Source: Miltoncostaea oceani | GTDB lineage: Bacteria; Actinomycetota; Thermoleophilia; Miltoncostaeales; Miltoncostaeaceae | Assembly: GCF_018141545.1 (NCBI RefSeq) | Contig: NZ_CP064356.1 | Location: forward strand, 434,001-498,000 | DNA length: 64,000 nucleotides | Reading direction: 5' to 3' | Notes under the pieces: model-generated | What the model saw: only the letters and a program-made list of their open reading frames with translations | Database searches by the model: none | What the model was told of the DNA's origin: nothing | Program-made: the position numbers and the translations under genes | Shown: positions 39,642 through 50,272 of the stretch, piece by piece | How positions within the stretch are numbered: the first letter of the stretch is position 1 | How the letters are laid out: every line of letters begins with the position of its first letter

Positions 39642-40825
39642 GCCGCCCGGCCGGCCCGGCGGCGCCCCTCGCGGAGCTCGAGGAGTGGTTCCTGCGCCGC
39701 GGGCTGCCGCACCTGCAGGCCGACTACGACCCCCGCGAGGACACCCTCACGCGACTGCGGCCCGCCCTGCTGTTCCTCTTCGCCGCCGGCCTGGCGGTCG
39801 TGCTGCGCCCCGACTGGCCGTGGTGGCAGCGCATCCCCGCCGTCCTCGTCGGCCTCGCCGTCGCCGCGGGGGTCCTGATCGGCCTGAACCTGGTGCGCGG
39901 CCGCCCGCCGCTCGGCGGCGACCGCGTCGGGTTCCCGGAGGCGGGGGTGCTGGTGCTCGCGCCCGCCCTCGCGAGCGCCGTCCTCGGCGACGACCCGGGC
40001 CGGGTCGCCCTCGTCGCCGCCGGGTCGCTCGCGGCGGCGGCGGTCGTCTACGTCCTCACCAGCCTCGGTGTCGTCCCCCTGCTGCTGCACCAGGGGCGCC
40101 CCGCGGTCGAGGGGCTCGTCGCGACGGCGTCGGTGGCCGTCCGGGCGCTGCCCCCCCTGCTCGCGGTGCTGCTGTTCCTGTCGCTCGCGTCGGAGACGTG
40201 GCGGGCGTTCGGGCGGCTCGAGGGATGGCGGTTCGGGTCCGTCCTGATCGGCTTCGGCCTGCTGTCCGGGGTGATCCTCGTGCTCGGGCTGGCGCGCGAG
40301 CGGCGCGCCCTCTACACCCCGGCCCCCGGGCCGGAGCTCGAGCGCGACGCCCGGGCGACCCCGGCGCGGGCCCTCGTCGAGGCCGGCGTCGCCCCCACGT
40401 CGCCGCCGCTGAACCGCATCGCGCGGATCAACGTCGCGACGGCGCTGATGGTGTCGCTCGGGTCCCGCGTCCTCGCGGTCGGGGTGGCGGTCGGCGTCGC
40501 GTTCCTGGTCTTCGGCCTCCTGATCGTCGACCGGCAGCTCACGACCGAATGGGTCGGCGAGGCCCCCCACGTGCTGCTGGCCGTCGACATCTCCGGTCGC
40601 GAGGTGATCGTCAGCGAGGCGCTCGTGCGGGTCGCGGGCGCGCTCGGGGGCTTCGCGGCCCTCTACTTCGTCGCCGTCGCGCTCGGCGACGCACGCAACC
40701 GCGAGGAGTTCCTCGACGACGAGCTCGACCGGGTGCGCCGCGTCATGGCGGCCTGGTCCTACTACCGCGGGGCGCTCGCCGCACCGGGAGCGCCCCCGCC
40801 CGGCCCGGGGACGACCCTCCCCTAG
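39638..40825 (+). CDS. multi-pass membrane protein of unknown function
   Basis: A 395-residue protein with a soluble N-terminus ([30 protein letters not shown]) and about eight hydrophobic segments, the first at 43-62. A cytoplasmic loop near 225-260 is charged ([25 protein letters not shown]). The C-terminus has an acidic/basic helix ([30 protein letters not shown]). No family recognised. Coupled to the phosphodiesterase gene (GTGA). The stop overlaps that of ilvD in CTAG. Confidence 0.75.
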   Translation: MSRPAGPAAPLAELEEWFLRRGLPHLQADYDPREDTLTRLRPALLFLFAAGLAVVLRPDWPWWQRIPAVLVGLAVAAGVLIGLNLVRGRPPLGGDRVGFPEAGVLVLAPALASAVLGDDPGRVALVAAGSLAAAAVVYVLTSLGVVPLLLHQGRPAVEGLVATASVAVRALPPLLAVLLFLSLASETWRAFGRLEGWRFGSVLIGFGLLSGVILVLGLARERRALYTPAPGPELERDARATPARALVEAGVAPTSPPLNRIARINVATALMVSLGSRVLAVGVAVGVAFLVFGLLIVDRQLTTEWVGEAPHVLLAVDISGREVIVSEALVRVAGALGGFAALYFVAVALGDARNREEFLDDELDRVRRVMAAWSYYRGALAAPGAPPPGPGTTLP

Positions 40826-42660
40826 ACCTCGGGGACGACCCGCACGGCGCCGCGGGCGGCGCTCGTGGCGAAGGCGGCGTAGGCGCGGAGCGCGGGCGTG
40901 ACGTTGCGGGGACGCGCCTCCACCGGACGCCACCCCGCCCGGTCCTGCGCCGCCCGCCGCGCCGCGAGCTCGTCGTCGGAGATCGCGAGGTGGATCGTCC
41001 GGCCCGGGATGTCGATCTCGATGCGGTCGCCCTCCTGAACCAGCCCGATCGCGCCGCCCTCGGCGGCCTCCGGCGAGCAGTGGCCGATGGAGAGGCCCGA
41101 CGTGCCGCCCGAGAAGCGCCCGTCGGTGACGAGGGCGCAGTCCTTCCCGAGGCCCTTCGCCTTCAGGTAGCTGGTGGGGTAGAGCATCTCCTGCATGCCC
41201 GGCCCGCCGCGCGGCCCCTCGTAGCGGATGACGATGACGTCGCCCGGCTCGATCCGGTTCGACAGGATCGCCTGCACCGTCGCGTCCTGGCTCTCGAAGA
41301 CCCGCGCCGGCCCGGCGAAGCGCAGGATCGAGTCGTCGACGCCCGCCGTCTTCACGATGCAGCCGTCGAGCGCGATGTTGCCCTTCAGCACCGCGAGGCC
41401 GCCGTCGTGCGAGAAGGGGCTCTCCGGCGAGCGGATCGCGCCGCCCTCGCGGTCGAGGTCGAGCTCCGTCCAGCGGTTCGACTGGGAGAAGGCCTGGGTG
41501 GTGCGCACGCCGCCGGGCGCCGCCATGAAGAAGTCGTGGACCTCCTCGGCGTCGCTGCGGCTCACGTCCCACCGCTCCAGCGCGTCGCCGATCGTCGGGG
41601 CGTGCACCGTCGGCTCGTCCCGGTTGATCAGCCCGCCCCGGTCGAGCTGGCCGAGGATCGCCATGATCCCGCCCGCCCGGTGCACGTCCTCCATGTGGAC
41701 GTCGGGCTTCGCCGGGGCGACCTTGCAGAGGACCGGCACCCGCCGCGACAGGGCGTCGATGTCGTCCATCGTGAAGTCGACGCCGCCCTCGTGGGCCGCC
41801 GCCAGGATGTGGAGGACCGTGTTCGTCGAGCCCCCCATGGCGATGTCGAGCGCCATCGCGTTCTCGAACGCCGCCTTCGTCGCGATCGACCGGGGCAGGA
41901 CGCGGGCGTCGTCCTCCTCGTAGTGGCGGCGTGCGAGGTCGACGACCAGGTGGCCGGCCTCGACGAAGAGCCGCCGCCGGTCCGAGTGCGTGGCGAGCGT
42001 CGACCCGTTGCCCGGCAGCGACAGGCCGAGGGCCTCGGTGAGGCAGTTCATCGAGTTCGCGGTGAACATGCCGGAGCAGGAGCCGCACGTCGGGCAGGCG
42101 GCCTCCTCGACGGTGGCGATCTCCGCGTCCGTGTAGGCGTCGTCGGCGGCCATCACCATCGCGTCGACGAGGTCGAGGGCCTGCAGGCGCCCCTTCAGCA
42201 CCGCCTTGCCGGCCTCCATCGGCCCGCCCGAGACGAACACGGCGGGGATGTTCAGCCGCATCGCGGCGTTCAGCATCCCCGGCGTGATCTTGTCGCAGTT
42301 GGAGATGCAGACCATGGCGTCGGCGCAGTGCGCGTTGACCATGTACTCGACGGAGTCGGCGATGATCTCGCGCGACGGCAGCGAGTAGAGCATGCCGTCG
42401 TGGCCCATCGCGATGCCGTCGTCCACGGCGATCGTGTTGAACTCCTTCGCGACGCCCCCCGCCTCCTCGATCTCGCGCGCCACGAGCTGGCCGAGGTCCT
42501 TCAGGTGCACGTGCCCCGGCACGAACTGGGTGAAGGAGTTGACCACCGCGATGATCGGCTTGCCGAAGTCGGCGTCGGTCATCCCCGTCGCGCGCCAGAG
42601 GCCGCGCGCGCCGGCCATGTTGCGGCCGTGGGTCGTGGTGCGGGAGCGATAGGGGGGCAT
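40822..42660 (-). CDS. ilvD: dihydroxy-acid dehydratase
   Basis: A 612-residue IlvD enzyme for branched-chain amino acid synthesis, converting dihydroxy acids to 2-keto acids with an Fe-S cluster. Motifs: [94 protein letters not shown]-like [17 protein letters not shown] and a C-terminal KARPRN-like tail ([16 protein letters not shown]). Length matches the 610-residue enterobacterial type with a [4Fe-4S] cluster. A TAGATT box lies about 51 bases upstream. Confidence 0.97.
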   Translation of the reverse strand: MPPYRSRTTTHGRNMAGARGLWRATGMTDADFGKPIIAVVNSFTQFVPGHVHLKDLGQLVAREIEEAGGVAKEFNTIAVDDGIAMGHDGMLYSLPSREIIADSVEYMVNAHCADAMVCISNCDKITPGMLNAAMRLNIPAVFVSGGPMEAGKAVLKGRLQALDLVDAMVMAADDAYTDAEIATVEEAACPTCGSCSGMFTANSMNCLTEALGLSLPGNGSTLATHSDRRRLFVEAGHLVVDLARRHYEEDDARVLPRSIATKAAFENAMALDIAMGGSTNTVLHILAAAHEGGVDFTMDDIDALSRRVPVLCKVAPAKPDVHMEDVHRAGGIMAILGQLDRGGLINRDEPTVHAPTIGDALERWDVSRSDAEEVHDFFMAAPGGVRTTQAFSQSNRWTELDLDREGGAIRSPESPFSHDGGLAVLKGNIALDGCIVKTAGVDDSILRFAGPARVFESQDATVQAILSNRIEPGDVIVIRYEGPRGGPGMQEMLYPTSYLKAKGLGKDCALVTDGRFSGGTSGLSIGHCSPEAAEGGAIGLVQEGDRIEIDIPGRTIHLAISDDELAARRAAQDRAGWRPVEARPRNVTPALRAYAAFATSAARGAVRVVPEV

Positions 42661-42711
42661 GTCGTCCTCGGGCGTTCGTCGTTGTCGGTGGCGATCCGCC
42701 GCCGACCCGGC

Positions 42712-42717
42712 AATCTA
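42712..42717 (-). promoter_or_regulatory. ilvD: -10 box TAGATT overlapping an upstream stop codon
   Basis: TAGATT on the minus strand, with its TAG being the stop codon of the epimerase gene (42715-42717). The leader to the ilvD ATG is about 45 bases. The short gap (42661-42714) shows no leader-peptide or T-box structure. Confidence 0.4.
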
Positions 42718-43740
42718 GCCCCCGGCGAGCCCCGGGAGGGGGCGGGTGACGAGCCCCTCCGCGACGTACCACCGGACGGTCGCGGCCATCCACTCCTCGA
42801 CCGGCGTGTAGACGAGGCCGAGGTCGCGGGTGGCGCGGGACCCGTCGTAGGCGTGTCCGTGCAGCAGCGTCCGGACCATCTCGCGGCAGACCGGGGGGCG
42901 GCGGCGCCGCAGGCGCGCGACGAGCTCCACGCCGGTGGCCATCGTCATCGCCACCGGGGCCGGCAGACGGCGGGGGCCCTCCCGCAGCCCGGCGATGCCG
43001 CCGATCAGGTCGATCGCCTCGCCCACCCCGAGCACCGCGCCGCACAGCAGGTACCGCGCGCCGGGGGCGCCGTGGGCCTCGGCGCGCAGGTGGCCGTCGG
43101 CGCAGTCGCCGATCTCGACGAGCGACATCCGCGAGTCGACGACCATCCGCAACCGCCCGTTGAGGGCGTCGATCAGGATCTTCGCGGTGCCGCGCGTCCG
43201 GCCGGGCCCCTGCACCGAGGCGGGGTTGACGCAGACGAGCTCCAGGCCGAGGCGGGCGGACTCGGCGAGGGCCTCCCGCTCGGCCGCGAACTTCGAGCGC
43301 TCGTAGTGGGAGAGGAACGTGCCGCGGTGGGGTGAGTCCTCCGTCGCGACGGTCCCGTGCGCCTCGCCGATGGTGGCGGCCGACGACGTCAGCACCAGGC
43401 GACGCACCCCCGCAGCGGCGGCGGCGCGGACGGCGTTGCGGGTGCCGGTGACGTTCATGCGCTCCAGCTCGCCCGGGTCCGGCAGGCAGAAGCCGTTGAG
43501 GCCGGCGACGTGGTACACGACCTCGGCGCCCCGCATCGCCCGCTCCAGCGACGCCGGGTCGAGGATGTCGCCGCGGACGACCTCGGCCCCGGCCCCCGCC
43601 AGAACCCCGGCGGAGGCGTCGGACCGCGCGAGCGCGCGCACGGGGCGTCCCGCCGCGACGAGGCGGTCGAGGATGGCGCGCCCCACGAAGCCGCCGCCGC
43701 CCGTGATCAGGACGGGGCCGGTCGGCGCCGCGGTGCTCAC
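42715..43740 (-). CDS. NAD-dependent epimerase/dehydratase family protein
   Basis: A 341-residue extended SDR. Cofactor loop GGGGFVG (14-20), DILDPASLERAM, VYHVAGLNGF, LTSSAATIGE and the catalytic HYERSK (Tyr-x3-Lys), then VCVNPASVQGPGRTRGTAKILIDAL. It resembles the dihydroflavonol 4-reductase / 3-beta-HSD-like group, so the substrate could be a sterol-like, sugar or ketone compound. GTG start overlapping the DhaM fusion gene stop by four bases, which puts it at the end of the glycerol operon, perhaps by chance. Confidence 0.88.
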   Translation of the reverse strand: MSTAAPTGPVLITGGGGFVGRAILDRLVAAGRPVRALARSDASAGVLAGAGAEVVRGDILDPASLERAMRGAEVVYHVAGLNGFCLPDPGELERMNVTGTRNAVRAAAAAGVRRLVLTSSAATIGEAHGTVATEDSPHRGTFLSHYERSKFAAEREALAESARLGLELVCVNPASVQGPGRTRGTAKILIDALNGRLRMVVDSRMSLVEIGDCADGHLRAEAHGAPGARYLLCGAVLGVGEAIDLIGGIAGLREGPRRLPAPVAMTMATGVELVARLRRRRPPVCREMVRTLLHGHAYDGSRATRDLGLVYTPVEEWMAATVRWYVAEGLVTRPLPGLAGG

Positions 43741-46211
43741 GAGGTGCTGACGGCGACCAGCCGGCGGACGGCGTCGGCGTCCTGCGCCGCGAGGGCGAGG
43801 CCGGCGAGCTCGGCGGCCGCGGCCGTGTCGAGGCTGCGGACCCACTGCTTCACCAGCGCGACCCGCGGCGGGGCGACGCTCAGCTCGTCGACGCCCAGGC
43901 CGACGAGCAGCGGCACGGCGACGGGGTCCGATCCGGCCTCGCCGCACACCGCGACCCGGCACGGGTGGGGCCGGGCGGCCTCGGTCACCGTCGCCACCAG
44001 GCGCAGCACCGCCGGGTGGACGGGGTCGGCGAGCCGCGCGAGGGCCCCGTTGCCGCGCTCGGCGGCCATCGTGTACTGCGTCAGGTCGTTCGTCCCGATG
44101 GAGAGGAAGTCGACCTCGGCGGCGACGGCCCCCGCGAGCAGCGCAAGGGAGGGGACCTCCACCATCGCCCCGACCTCCACCTCCCCGGCGGTGATCCCGT
44201 CGTGCTCCAGCGACGCCCGCGCGTCGTCGAGGATCGCGCGCGCCTCGTGCAGCTCCCGCAGCTCGCTGACCATGGGGAACATGATCGACAGGGGGCCGCC
44301 GGCGGCGGCCCGCAGCGCCGCGCGCAGCTGGGTGCGCAGCACGTCGGGGCGCGCGAGCGACAGGCGCAGCCCGCGGACGCCGAGGAACGGGTTCTCCTCG
44401 TGGGGCATGCCGAGGTAGGCGAGGGGCTTGTCGGCGCCGGCGTCGAGGGTCCGCAGCACCACCCGCCGCCCGCCCATCGCGGTGACGGCCGCCGCGTAGG
44501 CGGCGTGCTGCTCGTCCTCGTCGGGCGCGTCGGCGCGGCCGAGGAACAGGAACTCGCTGCGCAGCAGCCCGACGCCGTCGGCGCCCGATGCGGCGGCCGC
44601 CGGCATGTCGCCCGGGGCGCCGGCGTTGGCGGCGACCTCGACGTGACGGCCGTCGGTGGTGACCGCCGGCTCGTGCGCCCGTTCGCGGGCGGCCGCCGTC
44701 GCGGCGGCGTCGTCGCGGGCGCGGGCCTCGTGCCGGGCCAGCGCGTCCGGGCCGGGGTCGACGACCACCGTGCCGGTGTCGCCGTCGACCAGCAGCGTGG
44801 TCCCGTCGGCGACGCCGAGCACCGCGGGCCCGGCGCCGGCCACCGCCGGGATGCCGAGCGACCGGGCGATGATCGAGGCGTGCGACGTGGGCCCGCCGCC
44901 GGCCGTCACGATCGCGGCGACGCGCCCCGGGTCGAGGGCCGCGACCTCCGCCGCGCCGAGGTCGCCCGCCACGAGCACCCCGGCCGCCGGGCCGGCGTCG
45001 GCGGCGCCGGTGAGGATCGCCGTGACGCGGCGCCCCAGGTCGAGCACGTCGTCGCGGCGGGCGCGCATGTACTCGTCGTCGAGGTCCTCGTACCCGGCCG
45101 CGGCGGCGCGGATCGCGTCGTCGTAGGCGCGCGCCGCGGGCGCCCCCGCGGCGATGGCCTCCTCCGCCGGTCCGGTGAGCGCCTCGTCGCCGACGAGCAG
45201 CACCTGGGCGGCGAGGATGTCCGCCGCCTCCGGCGCCGCGCCCGCCCGCAGCTCCTCGAGCTCGCGGCCGGCCCGCGCGAGGGCGGCGGCGAGGGCCGCC
45301 GACTCCGCCGCGGGCTCACCCGCGGGCGCGTCCGGCAGGTCGGCCGTGGCGCCGCCGCGCGGCCGCGCCGGACCGGCGCCGCGGCCGGGCGCGGCGGGCA
45401 CCCCGTGCAGCTCGTCCCCGGGGGCGGGGGGAGCGACCTCGGCGGGTCCCGCGTGCGCGGGCGCGGCCGTGGCCGTCGGTGCGGCCTGCGGGCCGTCGCC
45501 CTCCTCCACCAGGGCGCGGATCGCCTCGATCGCCGCGTCGGCGCCGGGGCCGCGCGCCTCGATCGCCACCCGGTGGCCGTGGAGCGCCCCGAGCACCGAC
45601 AGCCCGGTCATGCTGCGCGCCGACGCGGGGCCCCGCCCGGTCGTCAGGTTCGTCAGCCGCACCTCGGCGCCCGCGTCGGCGGCCGCGCGCACGACGGCGG
45701 CCGCGGGGCGGGCGTGCAGGCCGTGGGCGGCGCCCACGCGGGCCTCGGCGCGGGTCCAGCCCGCATCGTCGTCGTCGCCCGGCTCCGGGGCGGGCGCGTC
45801 GCCGCCGCCGTCGCCGAGGTGGGCGACCTTGCCGGCCAGCCCGCCGCGCGCCTCGCGCGCCACCTCCTCGATGGTGCCGCCGGCGCGGGCCGCGGCCGCC
45901 GCGGCGACGGCGCCCTCCACCACCGGCGCCTCGCACAGGGTCACCCGGGCCCGGGTCGCGTCGGGCACCAGCTCGAGGGCCGTCTCGGCGCTCAGCACGG
46001 CGGAGCCGAGGTCCATCAGCACCAGGACGTCCCCGTCGCCGGCGCGCTCGATCGCCTCCATCACCCGGACCGCGTCGGTGCCGAGCTCGCCCGGCTCGTC
46101 GATGCCCCCCGCGGCCTCGAGGGGGACGTCCGGGCCGGCCATCCCGCGGGCGAGCTCCACGACGCCCTCCGCGAGGCGGGCGCTGTGGGACACGATCACG
46201 ATCCCGACCAC
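43737..46211 (-). CDS. dhaM: DhaM-HPr-Enzyme I triple fusion, PEP:dihydroxyacetone phosphotransferase
   Basis: An 824-residue phosphorelay protein. Residues 1-130 are a DhaM/EIIA-Man domain (MVGIVIVSHS, His9; LMDLGSAVLSAETALEL). Residues 152-245 are HPr with the phosphocarrier His166 (AAHGLHARPAAAV) and RSMTGLSVLGALHGHRV. From about 262 to the end is a full Enzyme I: TSHASIIARSLGIPAVAG with His444, GVGLLRSEFLFLGR, PENPFLGVRGLR-like and the C-terminal VAVCGEAGSDP. E. coli DhaM has only a partial EI, so this one could take phosphate from PEP by itself and pass it to DhaL. GTG start; thirteen bases after glpC. Confidence 0.93.
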   Translation of the reverse strand: MVGIVIVSHSARLAEGVVELARGMAGPDVPLEAAGGIDEPGELGTDAVRVMEAIERAGDGDVLVLMDLGSAVLSAETALELVPDATRARVTLCEAPVVEGAVAAAAAARAGGTIEEVAREARGGLAGKVAHLGDGGGDAPAPEPGDDDDAGWTRAEARVGAAHGLHARPAAAVVRAAADAGAEVRLTNLTTGRGPASARSMTGLSVLGALHGHRVAIEARGPGADAAIEAIRALVEEGDGPQAAPTATAAPAHAGPAEVAPPAPGDELHGVPAAPGRGAGPARPRGGATADLPDAPAGEPAAESAALAAALARAGRELEELRAGAAPEAADILAAQVLLVGDEALTGPAEEAIAAGAPAARAYDDAIRAAAAGYEDLDDEYMRARRDDVLDLGRRVTAILTGAADAGPAAGVLVAGDLGAAEVAALDPGRVAAIVTAGGGPTSHASIIARSLGIPAVAGAGPAVLGVADGTTLLVDGDTGTVVVDPGPDALARHEARARDDAAATAAARERAHEPAVTTDGRHVEVAANAGAPGDMPAAAASGADGVGLLRSEFLFLGRADAPDEDEQHAAYAAAVTAMGGRRVVLRTLDAGADKPLAYLGMPHEENPFLGVRGLRLSLARPDVLRTQLRAALRAAAGGPLSIMFPMVSELRELHEARAILDDARASLEHDGITAGEVEVGAMVEVPSLALLAGAVAAEVDFLSIGTNDLTQYTMAAERGNGALARLADPVHPAVLRLVATVTEAARPHPCRVAVCGEAGSDPVAVPLLVGLGVDELSVAPPRVALVKQWVRSLDTAAAAELAGLALAAQDADAVRRLVAVSTS

Positions 46212-46224
46212 GGCGGCCCCCCGG

Positions 46225-47457
46225 TCAGTCGAGGCCGTAGGCGCGGTGGAGCATCTCGATCGGGTGGACCGAGGGACGGTCCGTGGCGGCGGCGATGTGC
46301 CAGCGGCACGTCTCGGAGTCGCAGACCGACAGGTCGGCCCCGGACGCCCGGACCTGGTCGAAGAGCGACCGGCCGACCTCCATGCCGATGTCGTACTTCT
46401 CGGCCTTCAGCCCGTAGGTGCCGGCGACGCCGCAGCAGACGGCGTCGACCTGGGTGGCGCGGAGCCCCGGGATCAGGTCGAGCAGCTCCATCGCCGGTGT
46501 GCCGACGCCGTGGCCGCGCTGCTGGCAGGGGGCGTGGTACGGCACCGCCATGTCGACGGCCCGCATGTCGGTGCGCAGCTCGCCGCGCTCGTGCATGAGG
46601 ACGAGGTACTCGCAGATGTCGTACATGCGCTCCGACACGACCCGCAGGTCGTCGTCGTCCACCCCGAGGATCTCGTTCGCCTCGCGCTTGAGCATCAGCC
46701 CGCAGCTCGTGGAGGTGGCGACGATGTCGTGGCCGGCCCGCGCGTAGGGGGCGAGCTGGGCGGCGAGGCGGCGGACGTAGGAGCGGGCGGCGTCGTACTG
46801 GCCGTTGCTCTGCAGCGGCAGGCCGCAGCAACCCTGCTTCGGCACGATCACCTCGAGCCCGTTGTGCTGCAGCACCTCGACGGCGCGGGTGCCGGTGTCC
46901 GGCTCGTAGAAGTTCGCGGCGCACCCGTGGAAGAAGACCACCTGGCGCGCGGCGGCGGCCGCGTCCGGGGGGCGGCGCAGCCGCCGGCGGGTGCGGCTCT
47001 GGAAGGTGCGGCCCGCCCACCGCGGGAGCGCGGCCCGGCGGTGGATGCGCAGCACCTTCTCGAGGACCCACCGGAACGGCCCGAACGACGTCGTCCAGTT
47101 GGCGATCGGCGCGACGGGGGCGCCCATCCAGCCCGCGAGCGTCGGCCGGGCGATCAGGCGGTCGCGCAGCGACACGCCGCGGCTCTCCGCGAGGGCCGCC
47201 TTCGCCTGGTTGTTGATCTCCGCGATCTTCACGCCCTGGGGGCAGACCTGGGTGCAGATGCCGCAGCTCGAGCAGTAGTCGAGCGAGTCGTCGGCCACCC
47301 CGTCGCCGCGGTAGCGCTCGGCCTGCGGGCCGACGTACTTCGGCCCGGGGAACAGGGGCGTCGCCGCCGCCACCGGGCAGTAGGTCTCGCAGATCGTGCA
47401 CTTGACGCAGTGGTCGAGCGAGTCGCGCATCAGCTCGTGCAGCTGGTGCTCACTCAT
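46225..47457 (-). CDS. glpC: glycerol-3-phosphate dehydrogenase subunit C (Fe-S)
   Basis: A 410-residue GlpC. Two [4Fe-4S] motifs near the N-terminus, CVKCTICETYCP (17-28) and CSSCGICTQVCP, then two CCG domains (FFHGCAANFYEPDTGTRAV ... CCGLPLQSNG and VPYHAPCQQRGHGVGTPAMELL ... CCGVAGTYG) that in related proteins bind a noncubane cluster. GlpC anchors the GlpAB dimer and hands electrons to quinone. ATGA overlap with glpB. Confidence 0.95.
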   Translation of the reverse strand: MSEHQLHELMRDSLDHCVKCTICETYCPVAAATPLFPGPKYVGPQAERYRGDGVADDSLDYCSSCGICTQVCPQGVKIAEINNQAKAALAESRGVSLRDRLIARPTLAGWMGAPVAPIANWTTSFGPFRWVLEKVLRIHRRAALPRWAGRTFQSRTRRRLRRPPDAAAAARQVVFFHGCAANFYEPDTGTRAVEVLQHNGLEVIVPKQGCCGLPLQSNGQYDAARSYVRRLAAQLAPYARAGHDIVATSTSCGLMLKREANEILGVDDDDLRVVSERMYDICEYLVLMHERGELRTDMRAVDMAVPYHAPCQQRGHGVGTPAMELLDLIPGLRATQVDAVCCGVAGTYGLKAEKYDIGMEVGRSLFDQVRASGADLSVCDSETCRWHIAAATDRPSVHPIEMLHRAYGLD

Positions 47458-48704
47458 GTGCCCTCCTGGATCGCGGACGCCGCGCGGTACCCGCCCGCGA
47501 TGGCGATGCCCTCGCCGGACTTCTCCCGCCACGGCAGTGCCCCGGCGACGATGGACCCCGCCGCCCACAGGTTCTCCCAGACCGGCTCGCCGCCGGGCCC
47601 GACCGGGCGCCCGCCGGCGTCGACCGCGACGCCGGCCGCCATGAGCGGCTGGTGGTCGAGGTGGCGGGAGGAGAGGCCGCGGTCGCCCTCGGCCGGGCCG
47701 GTGACCGGCAGCCCGAGGACCACCTCGTGCAGCGCCCCGTGGGAGTCGAGCTCGATGCCGCCGGCCGAGAACCCGCCGGTGGCGAGCACGACGGCGTCCG
47801 CGGCCAGCGTGCGCGTCCGTGCCGCCTCCTGGACCCGCACGCCGGTGAGGCGGCCGCCGTCGCCGGCGCTGCCGACGGCGGACGGGCCGAGCACCAGGCG
47901 GCCCCCGGCGGCGCGGAGGGCGGCCGTCAGGGCCGCGTTGAGGCGCAGCCCCGGAACCGACGGCGGGACGGTGGGGACCTCCGCCACCGGGGCGCCGGCC
48001 CGGCGGGTCACCTCGGCGAGGGCCTCGGCGGGGCGTGCCATGCCGAGCACCGCGGGCATCAGGATCGTCTCGCCGTCGCGGGCGACCCCGCGCAGGGCGT
48101 CGCCCAGCACCGCGCGGAAGGGGGCGTCGTCGAGCGCCCGCGCGAACACCTGCGCCGCGACGTCGGCGCGCCCGGGGCGCGGCGAGGCGTCGACCTCGGC
48201 GTGGCGCACCTCGACGGGGCCGCCCGGCAGGTCGGCGCGCCGCAGGTTGTCGGCGAGCAGCGACGGGAAGAAGTCCTTCAGCGCCGTCAGGCCGACGGCG
48301 ACGAGGCGCCCGCCGGACCGCAGGTCGCCGGCGGCCATCGCGGCGGGGGCGAGCGCCGTGGGGCGGGGCACGCCGACCGCGGTCGGCAGCAGCATGTTCC
48401 CGGCGGTGCCGCCCACGTAGTCCAGCTCGGGCACCAGGCCGCGGAACCACTCGAGCGCCTCGTCGAGGGCGGGGGCGAGGTGCGCGTAGGGGTGGCCGGG
48501 GTTGGCCTCCGTGAAGCCGGCCATCTCCTCCCGCGGCGACGTCACGCGGCCGGGCGCGTACCCCAGCACGTCGATGGTGCCCGGCGACAGCGGCAGGCTG
48601 CCGGCGCCCTTCGCGACCACGGTGACGTGGGCGCCCTCGCGCGCCAGGCGGATCCCGGCGACGAGGCCCGCGAGCCCCGCGCCGATGACGACGACGCGGC
48701 TCAC
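47454..48704 (-). CDS. glpB: glycerol-3-phosphate dehydrogenase subunit B
   Basis: A 416-residue flavoprotein: FAD loop VVIGAGLAGLVAGIRLAREGAHVTVVAKGAGSLPLSPG, ADAVVLATGGFSAGGIELDSHG and a C-terminal NLWAAGSIVAGALPWREKSGEGIAIAGGYRAA. This matches GlpB of the anaerobic-type enzyme, the middle subunit that contacts GlpC. GTG start overlapping the glpA stop by four bases; glpC follows with ATGA. Confidence 0.93.
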   Translation of the reverse strand: MSRVVVIGAGLAGLVAGIRLAREGAHVTVVAKGAGSLPLSPGTIDVLGYAPGRVTSPREEMAGFTEANPGHPYAHLAPALDEALEWFRGLVPELDYVGGTAGNMLLPTAVGVPRPTALAPAAMAAGDLRSGGRLVAVGLTALKDFFPSLLADNLRRADLPGGPVEVRHAEVDASPRPGRADVAAQVFARALDDAPFRAVLGDALRGVARDGETILMPAVLGMARPAEALAEVTRRAGAPVAEVPTVPPSVPGLRLNAALTAALRAAGGRLVLGPSAVGSAGDGGRLTGVRVQEAARTRTLAADAVVLATGGFSAGGIELDSHGALHEVVLGLPVTGPAEGDRGLSSRHLDHQPLMAAGVAVDAGGRPVGPGGEPVWENLWAAGSIVAGALPWREKSGEGIAIAGGYRAASAIQEGT

Positions 48705-50272
48705 GTCGGCGGCGTCACGGGGAGGTGCTCGACGTCGAGCGTGCCCTGGAAGATCCAGTCGTCCAGGCAGGCCTGGCGCATCTGGTCCCCGTGTAGGATC
48801 GGCTCGAGCCCCAGCCAGCGGTGCTGGAGGAACTGCAGCAGCAGCGCGTCGGCCTTCGGCGCCTCGGCGTCGCCGAGCCCGTGGAGGATGCCGGTGGCCC
48901 GGTAGGTGCAGAAGCCGCCCTGGCACGGCCCCATGCCGAGCCGCAGCACGCGCCGCACGTCGTCGAGGTTCATGCCGGGGCGCCGCGCGGCCGCCTCGAT
49001 CAGCCGGCGCCGCGGCATCAGCTCGCACTCGCAGACGAGCTGGTCGTCGGCCATCGCCTCCTCCTGGGCGGCGAGGCGCGACCCCAGCCAGTAGTGCCGT
49101 CCGTCCTCGGAGCCCGGCATGGCCTCGTCGGCGGTCGTGCAGGCGCGCGCGGTGCCGAGCTGCGCGCACATCGCGTCGACGACGGTCTCCGCCATCAGCC
49201 GGTACGTCGTCAGCTTGCCGCCGGTGATGGTGAGGAACCCGCTGACGCCGTCGCGGGACAGGTGGTCGACGAGCGCCAGGCCGCGGCTCATGTGGCGGGT
49301 GTCGGCGTCCGGGTCGGCGCGCTCGTCCTTGAAGAGGGGCCGCGAGCCCGTCCACGCGTGCAGCGCCCGGGCCTGGCGGAAGCCGGGCACCAGCACCTCG
49401 CCGGAGTCCAGCATCTGCTGGACCTCGTCGGAGTGGATGTCGAGGTCGTCGGGGCTGTCCGCGGCGGTGTCGGTCGTGCCGATCACGCAGACGGTCCGGA
49501 TCGGGACGAGGATGTCGCCGTCGCCGGGGTGCTCGCAGCGGTTGACCACCGTGTTCACCAGCCGGTGGTTCATCGCGATCATGATCCCCTTGCCGGGGAC
49601 GACGGTGACGCCGGGGCAGTCGGCCATGTCGGCGATCTCGCCCGCCCAGATGCCGCCGGCGTTGACCGTGAACCCGGCCTCGATGCGCACGACGCGCTCG
49701 TTGCGGTTGTCGTGGCAGACGGCCCCCGCGACGCGGTCGCCGTCGCGCACCACCTCCGTCACCCAGTGGTACGGGAGGATCCGGGCGCCGTGCTCGACCG
49801 CCGAGCGCTGGTTCGCCCACAGGAGCTTCCAGGCGTCGATGGACGCGTCGGCCACCTCGAACGCGCGGGAGATGCCGGGGTTGATGCGCGGCTCGCGCCG
49901 CAGCGCGTCGGCGACGGGGATCTCCTGCACCGGCACGCCCGTCGCCCGGGCCCCGGCGAGGAACCGGTCGGCGTAGTCGGGGTCGTCGGCGGGGGTCGTG
50001 ACGAACAGGCCGCCCGTGTCCTCGACGGCCTCCGCGGCGATGCGCTTCACCGTCGCGCTCTCCTCGGCGCACTCGGTCGCCGACCGCGGGTCGGAGATGA
50101 CGTACCGGCCGCCCGAGTGCAGGAGCCCGTGGAAACGGCCGGTCGTCCCCTGCCCCAGGTCGACCCGCTCGACGAGGATGCAGCGGAAACCCCGCATGGC
50201 GGCGTCGCGAACGACCCCGAGGCCGGTCGCGCCGCCGCCGATGACGAGGACGTCACATTCCAGGGTGTCTAT
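48701..50272 (-). CDS. glpA: glycerol-3-phosphate dehydrogenase subunit A (probable ATA start)
   Basis: A catalytic subunit of about 523 residues oxidising glycerol 3-phosphate to dihydroxyacetone phosphate. [52 protein letters not shown] is the FAD domain; [16 protein letters not shown] and [17 protein letters not shown] are further landmarks. The C-terminal BFD-type [2Fe-2S] domain has CECE and GPCQGGFC. No ATG, GTG or TTG lies near the start. An ATA at 50270-50272 is 7 bases after GGAGG and overlaps the glpK TAG stop in ATAG, the same geometry as the ATGA junctions of this operon. A CTG at 50261-50263 is the alternative. Confidence 0.92.
   Translation of the reverse strand: MDTLECDVLVIGGGATGLGVVRDAAMRGFRCILVERVDLGQGTTGRFHGLLHSGGRYVISDPRSATECAEESATVKRIAAEAVEDTGGLFVTTPADDPDYADRFLAGARATGVPVQEIPVADALRREPRINPGISRAFEVADASIDAWKLLWANQRSAVEHGARILPYHWVTEVVRDGDRVAGAVCHDNRNERVVRIEAGFTVNAGGIWAGEIADMADCPGVTVVPGKGIMIAMNHRLVNTVVNRCEHPGDGDILVPIRTVCVIGTTDTAADSPDDLDIHSDEVQQMLDSGEVLVPGFRQARALHAWTGSRPLFKDERADPDADTRHMSRGLALVDHLSRDGVSGFLTITGGKLTTYRLMAETVVDAMCAQLGTARACTTADEAMPGSEDGRHYWLGSRLAAQEEAMADDQLVCECELMPRRRLIEAAARRPGMNLDDVRRVLRLGMGPCQGGFCTYRATGILHGLGDAEAPKADALLLQFLQHRWLGLEPILHGDQMRQACLDDWIFQGTLDVEHLPVTPPT

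Noticed and set aside
42661-42714. Leader-peptide attenuator before ilvD
   Set aside because: The 54-base gap has no short reading frame with branched-chain codons and no paired stems.
43965-48420. Long plus-strand open frames opposite the DhaM fusion, glpC and glpB
   Set aside because: Low-complexity shadows of real genes on the other strand.
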